Assembly: GCF_028682475.1 (NCBI RefSeq)
Contig: NZ_JANHLE010000001.1
Coordinates: 248,001-312,000 of the forward strand
DNA length: 64,000 nucleotides
Origin: Pseudomonas putida
GTDB lineage: Bacteria; Pseudomonadota; Gammaproteobacteria; Pseudomonadales; Pseudomonadaceae
Direction of reading: 5' to 3'
Shown here: positions 17,129 through 26,601 of the stretch, in pieces
Numbering within the stretch: the first letter of the stretch is position 1
How the letters are laid out: each line of letters begins with the position of its first letter
Notes under the pieces: generated by a model
What the model saw: the letters and a program-made list of their open reading frames with translations, nothing else
Told to the model about the DNA's origin: nothing
The model's database searches: none
Position numbers and translations under genes: made by a program

Positions 17129-18394
17129 ATGATCAGGATTCCCCGCACCACCCCGGCACTCGTCTGCCTGTTCGGTACCGCCTGTGGCTTCAGCCAGCTG
17201 GCCAGTGCCGACTTTTTCAACGACACCAAGGCCAGCCTTGAAGCCCGCAACATGTACATGAACCGGGATTTCCGCCAAAGCAACGCGCCCCAGGCCAAGG
17301 CCGAGGAATGGGCGCAGGGCTTCACCGCGCGGGTTGAATCGGGATTCACCGAAGGCGCTCTGGGTTTCGGCCTGGATGCCATCGCCGAGACCGCAATCAA
17401 GCTCGACTCCAGCCGTGATCGTCGCGGCACCGGCCTGCTGGCCTTCGGCGCCGAAAGCCAGGAGCCGGAAGACACCTATAGCGAACTGGGGCTGGCTGCC
17501 AAAGTGCGGCTGTCGAAAAGCGTGCTGAAAATCGGCACCTTGCAGCCGCAACTGCCGGTTGCCGCCTACAACGACACACGCCTGCTCTCCTCCACCTACG
17601 CCGGGACCTTGCTCAACTCCCAGGAAATCGGCGGCCTGACCCTCAACGCCGGGCGCCTGGAAAAGATCAACCTGCGCGACTCGTCGAGCAATGACGAGAT
17701 GAACTACAACGGTGTAGAAAGCGCCCACCTCGACCTGGCAGGCGGCAGCTACGCCCTCAACCCGAGCCTGATCGTCAGTTACTACTACGCGCAGATGGAC
17801 AACATCTACCAGCAGCACTACGCCGGGCTGGTGCACAACGTTACCCTGGCCGAAGGCGTCACCCTCAAGACCGACCTGCGCTACTTCGACACTGGTGAAA
17901 GCGGCGACAACCGCTTCCGTAGTGCTGCCCGCGTCGACGCCGGCCATATCGACAACCGCTTCTTCAACGGCATGTTGACCCTGGGTATCGGCGCCCACAA
18001 ATTCGGGGCTGGTTACCAGAGCCTGTCTGGCGATGGCGACTTTGCCTTCCCGGGCCTGGACCCGTATTCGGTCAACCTGGTGACCGTCAACACCTTCACC
18101 AAGGCCGAGACCGACGCCTGGCAGGCTCGCTACGACTACGACTTCGTCGCCCTTGGCGTGCCGGGGCTGACCTTCATGACCCGTTACGTCAACGGCCGCA
18201 ACATCGAAACGGCGAAAGTCAGTGGTGGCAAAGAATGGGAACGTGACACCGACGTGGTTTACACCTTCCAGTCCGGCACCTTCAAAAACCTCAACATCCG
18301 CCTGCGTAATGCCACCTTCCGCTCCAGTGCCGGCCTGACCTCGGATATTGACGAAAACCGCATCATCATCGGCTATACCTTGCCGTTGATGTGA
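17129..18394 (+). CDS. OprD-family outer-membrane porin
   Basis: The 421-residue protein has a signal peptide (cleavage near ASA-DFF, residue 28) and the OprD start FFNDTKASLEARNMYMNRDF. The MY-NRDF motif and the C-terminal strand ending ENRIIIGYTLPLM are family signatures. OprD porins take up small carboxylates, amino acids or aromatic acids. Its place opposite a TRAP importer and next to the hpa regulators suggests a hydroxyphenylacetate-type substrate. It converges on hpaA across a REP pair. Confidence 0.92.
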   Translation: MIRIPRTTPALVCLFGTACGFSQLASADFFNDTKASLEARNMYMNRDFRQSNAPQAKAEEWAQGFTARVESGFTEGALGFGLDAIAETAIKLDSSRDRRGTGLLAFGAESQEPEDTYSELGLAAKVRLSKSVLKIGTLQPQLPVAAYNDTRLLSSTYAGTLLNSQEIGGLTLNAGRLEKINLRDSSSNDEMNYNGVESAHLDLAGGSYALNPSLIVSYYYAQMDNIYQQHYAGLVHNVTLAEGVTLKTDLRYFDTGESGDNRFRSAARVDAGHIDNRFFNGMLTLGIGAHKFGAGYQSLSGDGDFAFPGLDPYSVNLVTVNTFTKAETDAWQARYDYDFVALGVPGLTFMTRYVNGRNIETAKVSGGKEWERDTDVVYTFQSGTFKNLNIRLRNATFRSSAGLTSDIDENRIIIGYTLPLM

Positions 18395-18408
18395 TCTTGA
18401 TCTACCGG

Positions 18409-18479
18409 TAGGAGCGGGCTTGCCCCGCGATGGCGGACGGTCAGCCACATCGCATCGCGGGGCAAGCCCGCTCCCACCG
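18409..18479. repeat. Paired REP element
   Basis: GTAGGAGCGGGCTTGCCCCG and its inverted copy flank a short loop between the convergent porin and hpaA genes. This is a typical extragenic REP position. Confidence 0.9.
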
Positions 18480-18495
18480 GGTGGGTGAGTATTCT

Positions 18496-19395
18496 TTAGC
18501 TGGCCCGGCTACGCAGCCGATATTCCCCCGGCGTCACCCCCGCATGCCGCGAAAAAAACCGACTGAAATATGCCGGGTCCTTGAACCCCAGCTGGTAGCA
18601 GATCTCGTTCACCGTACTGCCGGTAAACAGCAACAGGCGCTTGGCCTCCTGCATCAGCCGCTCGAACACCAGGCGTTTGGACGGCATATCGGCAATACGC
18701 CGGCACACATCATTCAGGCGCGCCTCGGTAACCCCTAACAATTGCGCATAACGGCTCAGCGGCAAATGCTCGAGGTAATGCGCCTCGATGTGCAGATTGA
18801 AGCGCTGGAATATGTGCAGGTCTTCGCTACCCGACGACTGCGCCGTCAACGACCGCGCCGACAAGCGCAACAGGCTGATGAAAATCAACTGCGTCAGCGC
18901 CTCCAGACTCAACGCCCGCCCGGGCTGATTGCCAGCAAACTCACTGCGTAATTGATCAAACAACAGATTCAGGCGTGCCACCTCATCGGCATACGCCTCA
19001 TCCAGCTCCCCCACCGCCACACAGATCGGCGCAATCCGTGCGCCACCGGCCAGCCCCACGCTGTCTTCCAGCAGCGGCCAGACCAGTTGCTGGCTGACCG
19101 TCAGCACATGACCATCACTTTGCGCATCAGTCACAAACGCATGCGGAATGGTCGGCGGCGTCAGGAAGAACATCGGCCCCTCCTGCAGGTAACGCTGGTC
19201 ATCCAGGTACACCCGCACGGTACCGCTCTTGACGTAATGCACCTGGAAAAATCGGTCATGCCGGTGCACCGGCATGTTACGGCCGAAGAAATCCGCCAGC
19301 TTGCCCAACGCCTCGTAGTGCACCTGGGCATCGGCATAACGCTGATCGTAGGCCTGACCGATATGGATGTTGGGGATTGGGGGCCGAACCGCCAT
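18496..19395 (-). CDS. hpaA: HpaA, AraC-family activator of 4-hydroxyphenylacetate catabolism
   Basis: The protein is about 299 residues from ATG 19395; a GTG at 19401 is the alternative start. The N-terminal cupin sensor contains MPVHRHDRFFQVHYVKSG and FFLTPPTIPHAF, typical of the HpaA family. The C-terminus has AraC helix-turn-helix motifs (YAQLLGVTEARLNDVCRRIA and CYQLGFKDPAYFSRFFSRHAG). In enterobacteria HpaA activates the hydroxylase genes hpaBC in response to 4-hydroxyphenylacetate. No hpaBC is in this window, so its target may lie elsewhere. It follows hpaR by about 25 bases and is probably co-transcribed. Confidence 0.88.
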   Translation of the reverse strand: MAVRPPIPNIHIGQAYDQRYADAQVHYEALGKLADFFGRNMPVHRHDRFFQVHYVKSGTVRVYLDDQRYLQEGPMFFLTPPTIPHAFVTDAQSDGHVLTVSQQLVWPLLEDSVGLAGGARIAPICVAVGELDEAYADEVARLNLLFDQLRSEFAGNQPGRALSLEALTQLIFISLLRLSARSLTAQSSGSEDLHIFQRFNLHIEAHYLEHLPLSRYAQLLGVTEARLNDVCRRIADMPSKRLVFERLMQEAKRLLLFTGSTVNEICYQLGFKDPAYFSRFFSRHAGVTPGEYRLRSRAS

Positions 19396-19421
19396 CAGCA
19401 CTACTCACTCTGCGTTAGAGC

Positions 19422-19844
19422 TCAGTACTTGAGCTGCTTCAACTCATCGAGCAAGCCCAGCAGCACCTGCAGCTTGTCTTCGCCGAACTGCTCAAGGATG
19501 CGCTGGTAGTTGCGCTCCATGTCTTCACTCATCGACACAAAGCACTGCTGCCCCTTCTCCGTCAGGCCCACATGCACACGGCGCTGGTCTTGCGGCGAAC
19601 GCCAGCGACGCACCAGGCCATCACGCTCCATGCGCGACAACACGCCGGTCATGCTCGGCTTGAGGATGCAGGCCTGCTCGGCCAACTGATAGCTCTCCAG
19701 CTCACCGTTCTGGCGCAGGATGCGGATGATCCGCCACTGCTGCTCAGTCAGGCCGTGCTCATTGAGCGATGGACGAAAAAAACCCATTGCCGCTTCACGG
19801 GCTTGCAGCAGGGTCAATGTCAGGGAGGGACGCGGTACAGGCAT
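19422..19844 (-). CDS. hpaR: HpaR, MarR-family repressor of the homoprotocatechuate pathway
   Basis: The 140-residue protein starts at ATG 19844, with GGAGAGCC upstream. The start of the longer frame lacks a ribosome site and lies in the operator region. MarR features are clear: GLTEQQWRIIRILRQNGELE, AEQACILKPSMTGVLSRMERDGLVRRWRSPQDQRRVHVGLT as recognition helix and wing, then a C-terminal dimerisation helix. HpaR represses the meta-cleavage operon and is relieved by pathway intermediates. It is divergent from hpaG1 with two palindromic GTTAA sites between them. Confidence 0.9.
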   Translation of the reverse strand: MPVPRPSLTLTLLQAREAAMGFFRPSLNEHGLTEQQWRIIRILRQNGELESYQLAEQACILKPSMTGVLSRMERDGLVRRWRSPQDQRRVHVGLTEKGQQCFVSMSEDMERNYQRILEQFGEDKLQVLLGLLDELKQLKY

Positions 19845-19959
19845 GGGGGATCGGCTCTCCGGCCAGAAAAAGAAAACACTAAACGATTTAAACAACAACC
19901 TGGGGCCGACGCAAACCGGCGACCTCACGCCAAGGGGAGACATCCATGGCTTGACCATT

Positions 19960-19973
19960 GTTAACATATTAAC
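19960..19973. promoter_or_regulatory. Operator-like site 3 (GTTAA-CATA-TTAAC), hpaR-hpaG1 intergenic region
   Basis: Perfect 5-base arms with a 4-base spacer lie between the divergent hpaR and hpaG1 genes. This is where a MarR-type autorepressor would bind. Confidence 0.65.
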
Positions 19974-19979
19974 TATAAC

Positions 19980-19993
19980 ATTAGCATGTTAAC
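19980..19993. promoter_or_regulatory. Operator-like site 4, reads GTTAA-CATG-CTAAT on the minus strand
   Basis: This site is 20 bases (about two helical turns) from site 3, consistent with side-by-side dimers on one DNA face. Confidence 0.55.
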
Positions 19994-20075
19994 GATAAAC
20001 CGGCGACTGCCCTCCTGCAGAGCAGCGTCAACCGCTATCAACTGGGGACTGCCCAGCCCGATCCAGGAGTGAAGC

Positions 20076-20732
20076 ATGCGTCGCGCCACCCGCGAAATCG
20101 CCACCGGCAGCCTGTTCGGCATTGCCTTGAATTACCAAGGCCTGCTGCAAAGCCGTCTGGCCGAATTCAGTGAACCGCCCTATCAACAGCCACCGGTCAA
20201 GCCGGTGCTGTTCATCAAGACTCCCAACACCCGCAACGGCGATGGTCAGCCGGTGGTAATGCCCGCGGGCGAGCGCTTGCAGCCCGGCCCGGCGCTGGGT
20301 GTGGTGATTGGCAAAGACGCCAGCCGCGTCAGCGCCGACCAGGCCTTCGAGTACGTCGCCGGTTATGTGATCGTCAACGAGTTCAGCCTGCCGGAAGACA
20401 GTTACTACCGCCCTGCGGTCAAAGCCAAGTGCCGTGACGGCTTCTGTTCGCTGAGCAGCGAAGTGGTCGCGGTCAGCGAAGTAGCCGACCCGCACAACCT
20501 GACCCTGACCTTGCTGGTCAACGGCCAGCTGCGCCAGGAAAACACCACCGCCAACTTCGTGCGCAGCATCCCCCAGCTGATCGCCGAACTCAGCGAGTTC
20601 ATGACCCTGCACGCCGGCGATGTGCTGATCACCGGCACCCCGGAAGGCCGTGTCGATGTCCAGCCGGGCGATCAGGTCGTCGTCGAAATCAGCGGCCTGG
20701 GCCGCCTGACCAACACCGTTGTGGCGGAATAA
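20076..20732 (+). CDS. hpaG1: HpaG1, isomerase/decarboxylase N-terminal-half subunit
   Basis: The 218-residue protein belongs to the fumarylacetoacetase-like family (PVLFIKTPNT, GVVIGKDASRVS, LITGTPEGRVDVQPGDQV). In E. coli HpaG is one polypeptide with two such halves; here the halves are separate genes 10 bases apart. Together they decarboxylate the opened homoprotocatechuate ring product and isomerise the result. The metal-binding glutamates of the FAH fold are less complete in this half. It begins the hpaG1-G2-E-D-F-H-I operon, controlled from the palindromes upstream. Confidence 0.9.
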   Translation: MRRATREIATGSLFGIALNYQGLLQSRLAEFSEPPYQQPPVKPVLFIKTPNTRNGDGQPVVMPAGERLQPGPALGVVIGKDASRVSADQAFEYVAGYVIVNEFSLPEDSYYRPAVKAKCRDGFCSLSSEVVAVSEVADPHNLTLTLLVNGQLRQENTTANFVRSIPQLIAELSEFMTLHAGDVLITGTPEGRVDVQPGDQVVVEISGLGRLTNTVVAE

Positions 20733-20742
20733 GGAGCCCCTC

Positions 20743-21507
20743 ATGAAACACGCCCGTATCCGCTACGAAAACCAGGTGCATAACGTCACCGTCGAAGCCG
20801 ACAACGCCGTGCGCCTGGCCGACGGCCGCTTGCTTGCTGAAGACGCCGTGCAATGGCTGCCACCTGCCGAAGGCAGCATGTTCGCCCTCGGCCTGAACTA
20901 CGCCGACCATGCCGCCGAGCTGGCCTTCAAGGCGCCGACCGAGCCGCTGGCGTTCATCAAGTCGCCCGGCACCTACACCGGCCACAACCAGGTCACCTGG
21001 CGCCCGGACAACGTCAAGTACATGCACTACGAGTGCGAACTGGTGGCGGTGATCGGCAAGCCGGCGCGCAACGTCAAGCGCGAGGATGCCCTCAGCTATC
21101 TGGCCGGCTACACCGTGTGCAACGACTACGCCATCCGCGACTACCTGGAAAACTACTACCGCCCCAACCTGCGGGTGAAAAACCGCGACTGCACCACCCC
21201 GGTCGGCCCCTGGATCGTCGATGCCGCCGATGTGCCCGACCCGTCGCAGCTCAAGCTGCGCACCTGGATCAACGGCGAGCTGAAACAGGAAGGCAGCACC
21301 GCCGACATGATCTTCGACATCCCCTACCTGATCGAATACTTCTCCAGCTTCATGACCCTGCAGCCGGGCGACATGATCGCCACCGGCACGCCCGAGGGCC
21401 TGGCCGATGTGGTCCCGGGCGATGAAGTGGTGGTGGAAGTGCAAGGCGTTGGCCGCCTGGTCAACCGCATCGTCAGCGAACGCGAATTCTTTGCCGCCCG
21501 CGGCTAA
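20743..21507 (+). CDS. hpaG2: HpaG2, isomerase/decarboxylase C-terminal-half subunit
   Basis: The start at 20743 has AAGGAG at 6 bases. The 254-residue FAH-fold protein has FALGLNYADHAAEL, LAFIKSPGTYTGH and MHYECELVAVIGKPA, whose E-C-E supplies metal-binding glutamates, and IATGTPEGLADVVPGDEV. It is the complete FAH-type active site of the HpaG pair and acts in the cytoplasm after ring cleavage and aldehyde oxidation. It couples closely to hpaG1 and hpaE. Confidence 0.92.
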   Translation: MKHARIRYENQVHNVTVEADNAVRLADGRLLAEDAVQWLPPAEGSMFALGLNYADHAAELAFKAPTEPLAFIKSPGTYTGHNQVTWRPDNVKYMHYECELVAVIGKPARNVKREDALSYLAGYTVCNDYAIRDYLENYYRPNLRVKNRDCTTPVGPWIVDAADVPDPSQLKLRTWINGELKQEGSTADMIFDIPYLIEYFSSFMTLQPGDMIATGTPEGLADVVPGDEVVVEVQGVGRLVNRIVSEREFFAARG

Positions 21508-21531
21508 CCCGGAACAACAGAGGCAAGCAAG

Positions 21532-22992
21532 ATGATCAAGCATTGGATCAACGGCCAGGAAGTCGAAAGCCAGGCCGTCTTCACCAACTACAACCCGGCC
21601 ACCGGCGAAGCCATCGGTGAAGTGGCCAGCGGCGGCGCCGAGGAAATCAACCTGGCCGTCGCCGCCGCCAAGGAAGCCTTCCCGAAGTGGGCCAACACCC
21701 CGGCCAAGGAACGCGCCAAGCTGATGCGCAAGCTGGGCGAGCTGATCGAGCAGAACGTGCCGCAGCTGGCCGAGCTGGAAACCCTCGACACCGGCCTGCC
21801 GATCCACCAGACCCGCAATGTGCTGATCCCGCGCGCTTCGCACAACTTCGACTTCTTCGCCGAAGTGTGCACGCGCATGGATGGCCACAGCTATCCGGTC
21901 GACGACCAGATGCTCAACTACACCCTGTACCAGCCGGTGGGCGTGTGTGGCCTGGTGTCGCCGTGGAATGTGCCGTTCATGACCGCCACCTGGAAGACCG
22001 CGCCGTGCCTGGCCCTGGGCAACACCGCGGTACTGAAGATGAGCGAACTGTCGCCGCTGACCGCCAATGAACTGGGGCGTCTGGCCCTGGAAGCCGGGAT
22101 TCCGCCGGGCGTGCTCAACGTGGTCCAGGGTTACGGCGCCACTGCCGGAGACGCCCTAGTGCGCCACCCGGATGTGCGTGCCATCTCGTTCACCGGCGGC
22201 ACCGCCACCGGGCGCAAGATCATGCAGACCGCCGGCCTGAAGAAGTACTCGATGGAACTGGGCGGCAAGTCGCCGGTGCTGATCTTCGATGACGCCGACC
22301 TCGATCGCGCCCTCGACGCCGCGCTGTTCACCATCTTCTCGCTGAACGGCGAACGCTGCACCGCCGGCAGCCGCATCTTCATCCAGGAAACCGTCTACGA
22401 CCAGTTCGTCGCCGAGTTCGCCGCGCGCGCCAAACGCCTGATTGTCGGCGACCCGACCGATCCGAAAACGCAAGTAGGCTCGATGATCACCCAGGCGCAC
22501 TACGACAAGGTCACCGGCTACATCAAGATCGGCATCGAGGAAGGCGCCAGCCTGCTCGCCGGCGGCCTGGAGCGCCCGGCCAACCTGCCGGCGCATTTGG
22601 CCAAAGGTCAGTTCATCCAGCCGACGGTGTTCGCCGACGTCGACAACAAGATGCGCATCGCCCAGGAAGAAATCTTCGGCCCGGTGGTGTGCCTGATCAA
22701 GTTCAAGGACGAAGCCGAAGCCCTGCGCCTGGCCAACGACACCGAATATGGCCTGGCCTCGTACATCTGGACCCAGGACATCGGCAAGGCCCATCGCCTG
22801 GCCCGCGGCATCGAAGCCGGCATGGTGTTCATCAACAGCCAGAACGTACGCGACCTGCGTCAGCCGTTCGGTGGCGTGAAAGGCTCGGGCACCGGTCGTG
22901 AAGGCGGCGAATACAGCTTTGAAGTGTTCGCCGAAATCAAGAACGTGTGCATTTCCATGGGCAGCCACCACATTCCGCGCTGGGGCGTGTGA
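21532..22992 (+). CDS. hpaE: HpaE, 5-carboxymethyl-2-hydroxymuconate semialdehyde dehydrogenase
   Basis: The 486-residue aldehyde dehydrogenase has the NAD-binding FTGGTATGRKIM, the catalytic glutamate in MELGGKSPVL and the catalytic cysteine in NGERCTAGSR. It oxidises the semialdehyde made by HpaD to the dicarboxylic acid. The C-terminal GREGGEYSFEVFAEIKNV is typical of HpaE. The GAGGCAAGC upstream gives a moderate ribosome site 24 bases after hpaG2. Confidence 0.95.
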   Translation: MIKHWINGQEVESQAVFTNYNPATGEAIGEVASGGAEEINLAVAAAKEAFPKWANTPAKERAKLMRKLGELIEQNVPQLAELETLDTGLPIHQTRNVLIPRASHNFDFFAEVCTRMDGHSYPVDDQMLNYTLYQPVGVCGLVSPWNVPFMTATWKTAPCLALGNTAVLKMSELSPLTANELGRLALEAGIPPGVLNVVQGYGATAGDALVRHPDVRAISFTGGTATGRKIMQTAGLKKYSMELGGKSPVLIFDDADLDRALDAALFTIFSLNGERCTAGSRIFIQETVYDQFVAEFAARAKRLIVGDPTDPKTQVGSMITQAHYDKVTGYIKIGIEEGASLLAGGLERPANLPAHLAKGQFIQPTVFADVDNKMRIAQEEIFGPVVCLIKFKDEAEALRLANDTEYGLASYIWTQDIGKAHRLARGIEAGMVFINSQNVRDLRQPFGGVKGSGTGREGGEYSFEVFAEIKNVCISMGSHHIPRWGV

Positions 22993-23109
22993 CGTACGGC
23001 TCGCAAGAGTGACCCGACCGGGTTTATAACCCGGTAAGGGTCGCCAGTTTCCTGCGTGCAGACCAATCACAAGAATCAGGCCCCTGCGGGCCACGCGAGG
23101 AGAAGTACC

Positions 23110-24033
23110 ATGGGCACACTTGCTCTGGCTGCCAAAGTCACCCACGTACCGTCGATGTACCTGTCCGAACTGCCTGGCCCGCGCCAGGGTTTTCGCAAGG
23201 CGGCCATCGACGGCCATATCGAGATCAGCCGCCGCTGCCGCGAGCTGGGCGTGGACACCATTGTCGTGTTCGATACCCACTGGCTGGTGAACGCCAACTA
23301 CCACATCAACTGCGGCCCGCACTTCAAGGGGCTGTACACCAGCAACGAGCTGCCGCACTTCATCAGCAACATGGAGTACGAGTTCCCCGGCAACCCGGCG
23401 CTGGGCAAGATCCTCGCCGAGGCCTGCAATGCCTTCGGCGTGGAAACCATGGCCCACGACGCCACCACCCTGGCGCCGGAGTACGGCACCCTGGTACCGA
23501 TGCGCTACATGAACACCGACCAGCACTTCAAGGTGATCTCGGTGTCGTCGCTGTGCACTTCGCACTACCTGAACGACAGCGCCCGCCTCGGCTGGGCCAT
23601 GCGCAAGGCTGTCGAAGAGCACTACGACGGCACCGTGGCGTTTCTGGCCAGCGGCTCGCTGTCGCACCGCTTTGCCCAGAACGGCCAGGCGCCGGAGTTC
23701 GCCACCAAGATCTGGAGCCCGTTCCTGCAGAACCTCGACGAGCGCGTTATCCAGATGTGGGAAAACGCCGAGTGGGATGCGTTCTGCGCGATGCTGCCGG
23801 AGTACGCGGCCAAGGGCCACGGCGAAGGTTTCATGCATGACACCGCCATGCTCCTCGGCGCGTTGGGCTGGTCGAAGTACGACGCCAAAGCCGAAGTACT
23901 GACCCCCTACTTCGCCGCCTCCGGTACCGGGCAAATCAACGCCGTGTTCCCGGTGACACCACAGGATGGTTCGAGCCTGCCGCCCGCCCAGGCGGCCAAC
24001 CCGGCCGGCATCGTCTCCACCAGCCGGCTCTGA
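23110..24033 (+). CDS. hpaD: HpaD, homoprotocatechuate (3,4-dihydroxyphenylacetate) 2,3-dioxygenase
   Basis: The start is ATG 23110, with GAGGAGAAG upstream. The 307-residue protein is of the LigB-type class III extradiol dioxygenase family (KVTHVPSMYLSELPGPRQG; VVFDTHWLVNANYHIN; FLASGSLSHRFAQNG). The histidines needed for iron are present. It opens the aromatic ring of homoprotocatechuate at the 2,3 position. A gap of 117 bases after hpaE contains no gene; the operon probably continues through it. Confidence 0.93.
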   Translation: MGTLALAAKVTHVPSMYLSELPGPRQGFRKAAIDGHIEISRRCRELGVDTIVVFDTHWLVNANYHINCGPHFKGLYTSNELPHFISNMEYEFPGNPALGKILAEACNAFGVETMAHDATTLAPEYGTLVPMRYMNTDQHFKVISVSSLCTSHYLNDSARLGWAMRKAVEEHYDGTVAFLASGSLSHRFAQNGQAPEFATKIWSPFLQNLDERVIQMWENAEWDAFCAMLPEYAAKGHGEGFMHDTAMLLGALGWSKYDAKAEVLTPYFAASGTGQINAVFPVTPQDGSSLPPAQAANPAGIVSTSRL

Positions 24034-24105
24034 CCAACGCCTCGCACAGCTGCCGCTCCCGCACCGGAGCGGCCCTGCTGCCGATCATCACGCAGGATTA
24101 CCACC

Positions 24106-24516
24106 ATGCCTCACCTGGTACTGCTCTACACCCCCGACCTCGAACAGCAGACGGACATGCCCGGCCTGTGCCGGGCCCTGGCCGACAGCATGCTGCAGCA
24201 GCGTGACGATAGCGGCAAAGCCGTGTTCCCCACCGGCGGCACCCGGGTCCTGGCCTACCCCGCGGCGCACTGCGCGGTGGCCGATGGCAAGGGTGACTAC
24301 GGCTTTCTCTACGCCAACCTGCGCATGGGCGCGGGGCGCAGCGCGGCCGTGCATAAAGCGGTGGGCGACAGTCTGCTCGCGGTGCTGCGCGCCTTCCTCG
24401 ACGACATCCTGCAGCAGCGCCCGCTGGGCATCACCCTGCAGATCGACGAAAGCCCCGGCCAGGTCTACGACGGCAAACACAGCAGCCTGCATCCCCTGTT
24501 CAACAAGACTTCCTGA
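24106..24516 (+). CDS. hpaF: HpaF, 5-carboxymethyl-2-hydroxymuconate delta-isomerase
   Basis: The 136-residue tautomerase-fold protein begins [13 protein letters not shown], keeping the catalytic proline P2 after methionine removal. [16 protein letters not shown] is typical of the family. It isomerises the unsaturated diacid before the decarboxylation step. The ACGCAGGAT upstream gives an AGGA site, and it is followed by hpaH after 8 bases. Confidence 0.92.
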   Translation: MPHLVLLYTPDLEQQTDMPGLCRALADSMLQQRDDSGKAVFPTGGTRVLAYPAAHCAVADGKGDYGFLYANLRMGAGRSAAVHKAVGDSLLAVLRAFLDDILQQRPLGITLQIDESPGQVYDGKHSSLHPLFNKTS

Positions 24517-24524
24517 GGTTTCAC

Positions 24525-25328
24525 ATGCTTGACGCCACTTTCATCCAGCAGGCCGCTGCCCGCCTCGACGCCGCCGAGCGCTCGCGTGAACAGGTGCGCC
24601 AGTTCTCCCTGGACTGCCCGGAAATCACCATCGAAGACGCCTACGCCATCCAGCGCGCCTGGGTTGCCCAGAAGATCAACAGCGGGCGCAAACTGGTCGG
24701 CCACAAGATCGGCCTGACCTCGCGCGCCATGCAGGTATCCTCGAACATCACTGAACCGGACTACGGCGCCCTGCTCGATGACATGCTGTTCGACGAAGGC
24801 AGCGACATCCCCTTCGATCGCTTCATCGTGCCGCGCGTAGAAGTCGAGCTGGCGTTCATCCTCGGCAAGCCGCTGAAAGGGCCGAACGTAACGGTCTTCG
24901 ATGTGCTTGATGCCACCGAATGGGTGATCCCGGCGCTGGAAATCATCGACGCACGCATTCAGCAGGTCGACCCGCAGACCAAGGCCACGCGCAAGGTGTT
25001 CGACACCATCTCCGACAACGCCGCCAATGCTGGCGTGGTCATGGGCGGTCGCGCGGTGCGGCCGACCGAGATCGACCTGCGCAAGGTGCCGGCGGTGCTC
25101 TATCGCAATGGCGTGATCGAAGAGTCCGGGGTTTCCGCCGCCGTCCTCAACCACCCGGCCAAGGGTGTGGCGTGGCTGGCGAACAAACTCGCGCCTTACG
25201 ACGTCACGCTTGAGCCTGGCCAGATCATCCTCGGTGGTTCGTTCACCCGACCGGTCGCAGCCAACCCCGGTGACACCTTCCACGTCGACTACGACATGCT
25301 CGGCAGCATCGCCTGCCGCTTCGTCTGA
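24525..25328 (+). CDS. hpaH: HpaH, 2-oxo-hept-4-ene-1,7-dioate hydratase
   Basis: The 267-residue protein is of the MhpD/hydratase-decarboxylase family ([52 protein letters not shown]). The E-x-E metal-binding pair lies within VEVELAF. It adds water to the oxo-heptenedioate, making the substrate of HpaI. The start has TGAGG just upstream. Confidence 0.93.
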   Translation: MLDATFIQQAAARLDAAERSREQVRQFSLDCPEITIEDAYAIQRAWVAQKINSGRKLVGHKIGLTSRAMQVSSNITEPDYGALLDDMLFDEGSDIPFDRFIVPRVEVELAFILGKPLKGPNVTVFDVLDATEWVIPALEIIDARIQQVDPQTKATRKVFDTISDNAANAGVVMGGRAVRPTEIDLRKVPAVLYRNGVIEESGVSAAVLNHPAKGVAWLANKLAPYDVTLEPGQIILGGSFTRPVAANPGDTFHVDYDMLGSIACRFV

Positions 25329-25351
25329 GCCCAGCAGCGAGAAGCGCCGTT

Positions 25352-26155
25352 ATGCAAATGCCCATCAACACCTTCAAACAACGCCTGCAAACTGCCGAGG
25401 CACAGATTGGTTTGTGGCTTGGCCTGGCCGATCCTTACTGCGCGGAACTGGCGGCCAATGCCGGATTCGACTGGCTGCTGATCGACGGTGAACACGCCCC
25501 CAACGACCTGCGCGGCCTGCTTGGGCAGTTGCAGGCGGTGGCGCCCTACGCTTCGCAAGCGATCATCCGCCCGGTGATCGGTGATACCGCGCTGATCAAG
25601 CAGATCCTCGACATCGGCGCCCAGACCTTGCTGGTGCCGATGGTTGAAAGTGCCGAACAGGCTCGCGAACTGGTGCGTGCCATTCACTATCCTCCGAGCG
25701 GTGTGCGTGGGGTCGGCAGCGCCCTGGCTCGTGCCTCGCGCTGGAACAGCATTCCCGGCTACCTCGATCAGGCTGACGCGCAGATGTGCCTGCTGGTGCA
25801 GATCGAGAACCTCGAAGGCCTGGCCAGGCTGGATGAGATTGCTGCGGTTGAAGGGGTTGATGGTGTGTTCATTGGGCCGGCTGATCTCAGTGCCGCGATG
25901 GGCCATCGTGGTAATCCCGGGCACCCGGAGGTACAGGCTGCCATTGAGGATGCCATTGTGCGGATTCAGAAGGCGGGCAAGGCGGCCGGCATCCTCAGCG
26001 CTGATCAGAAACTGGCACGGCGCTACATCGAGCTGGGTGCCAGGTTCGTCGCTGTTGGCGTCGACACAACGGTGCTGATGCGTGGCTTGCAGACCCTGGC
26101 CGCCGACTTCAAGGACGCAGCGCCACCGCCTACCAGTGGTGGTGGTGTGTACTGA
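25352..26155 (+). CDS. hpaI: HpaI, 4-hydroxy-2-oxoheptanedioate aldolase
   Basis: The 267-residue class II (metal-dependent) aldolase has [46 protein letters not shown] and [13 protein letters not shown]. The acidic metal ligands of QIE and GPAD are present. It splits the hydroxy-oxo-diacid to pyruvate and succinate semialdehyde, the last step of this cluster. The tail carries a short extra APPPTSGGG. The start could also be ATG 25358. Confidence 0.93.
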   Translation: MQMPINTFKQRLQTAEAQIGLWLGLADPYCAELAANAGFDWLLIDGEHAPNDLRGLLGQLQAVAPYASQAIIRPVIGDTALIKQILDIGAQTLLVPMVESAEQARELVRAIHYPPSGVRGVGSALARASRWNSIPGYLDQADAQMCLLVQIENLEGLARLDEIAAVEGVDGVFIGPADLSAAMGHRGNPGHPEVQAAIEDAIVRIQKAGKAAGILSADQKLARRYIELGARFVAVGVDTTVLMRGLQTLAADFKDAAPPPTSGGGVY

Positions 26156-26601
26156 TCGCCTCGCGGATATTGTAGGAGCGGATTCACCGGGGCGCCGGAC
26201 CGCCGCGATGGACTGCGTAGCAGGCCTGTCTTTGGGGCCGCTACGCGCCCCATCGCGGATGAATCCGCTCCTACAGCCAGCGCACCCGGTAGGAACGCCT
26301 CATCCGTGCTGCCCAGGCAAAACTCATTGTCTGCCATATCGGTATCGACAACGTCTATTACAACGGCAACGCTGAGCGACGTACCTTCTCCGGTTCCCCT
26401 TGGCTCACGCTCGTTACCCGTCGGTCGAGAAAATGCCTGGCACACAGCCATGAGCCATACTCAGGCTTGGCTGCAGTTGCTCGCAGGAGCATCGCCAACA
26501 CCGCTTAGGCAAGGTGCGGACAGGATTGGCGAATCGCTCTCTTTGCGAGCGTTCGCACTTCGTTCGGCCCTGAAAATCCGTTGGCTAGCCTGGGACGCAC
26601 G
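26156..26601. other. Intergenic region after hpaI, no gene recognised
   Basis: The first 120 bases hold a REP-like inverted repeat. The rest (26290-26600) contains short open frames without convincing codon use or family similarity. It probably includes the promoter of the CHASE2 operon. Confidence 0.5.
26172..26274. repeat. REP-like long inverted repeat after hpaI
   Basis: GTAGGAGCGGATTCA and TGAATCCGCTCCTAC are perfect 15-base arms, with inner GC-rich complementary blocks. This is a second REP class (GGATTCA core) and may also act as the operon's transcript end. Confidence 0.8.

Noticed and set aside
17114..18448. 444-residue minus-strand open frame
   Set aside because: It is opposite the OprD-like gene and runs into the REP sequence; there is no ribosome site and no motifs.
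20689..21888. 399-residue minus-strand open frame
   Set aside because: It is antisense to hpaG2 and hpaE; the sense genes have clear catalytic motifs.
22156..23934. 592-residue minus-strand open frame
   Set aside because: It is antisense to hpaE and hpaD, with composition typical of a shadow frame and no domain.
26290..26510. Open plus-strand stretch after hpaI
   Set aside because: It has no start with a ribosome site and matches nothing recognised; it may be decayed sequence.
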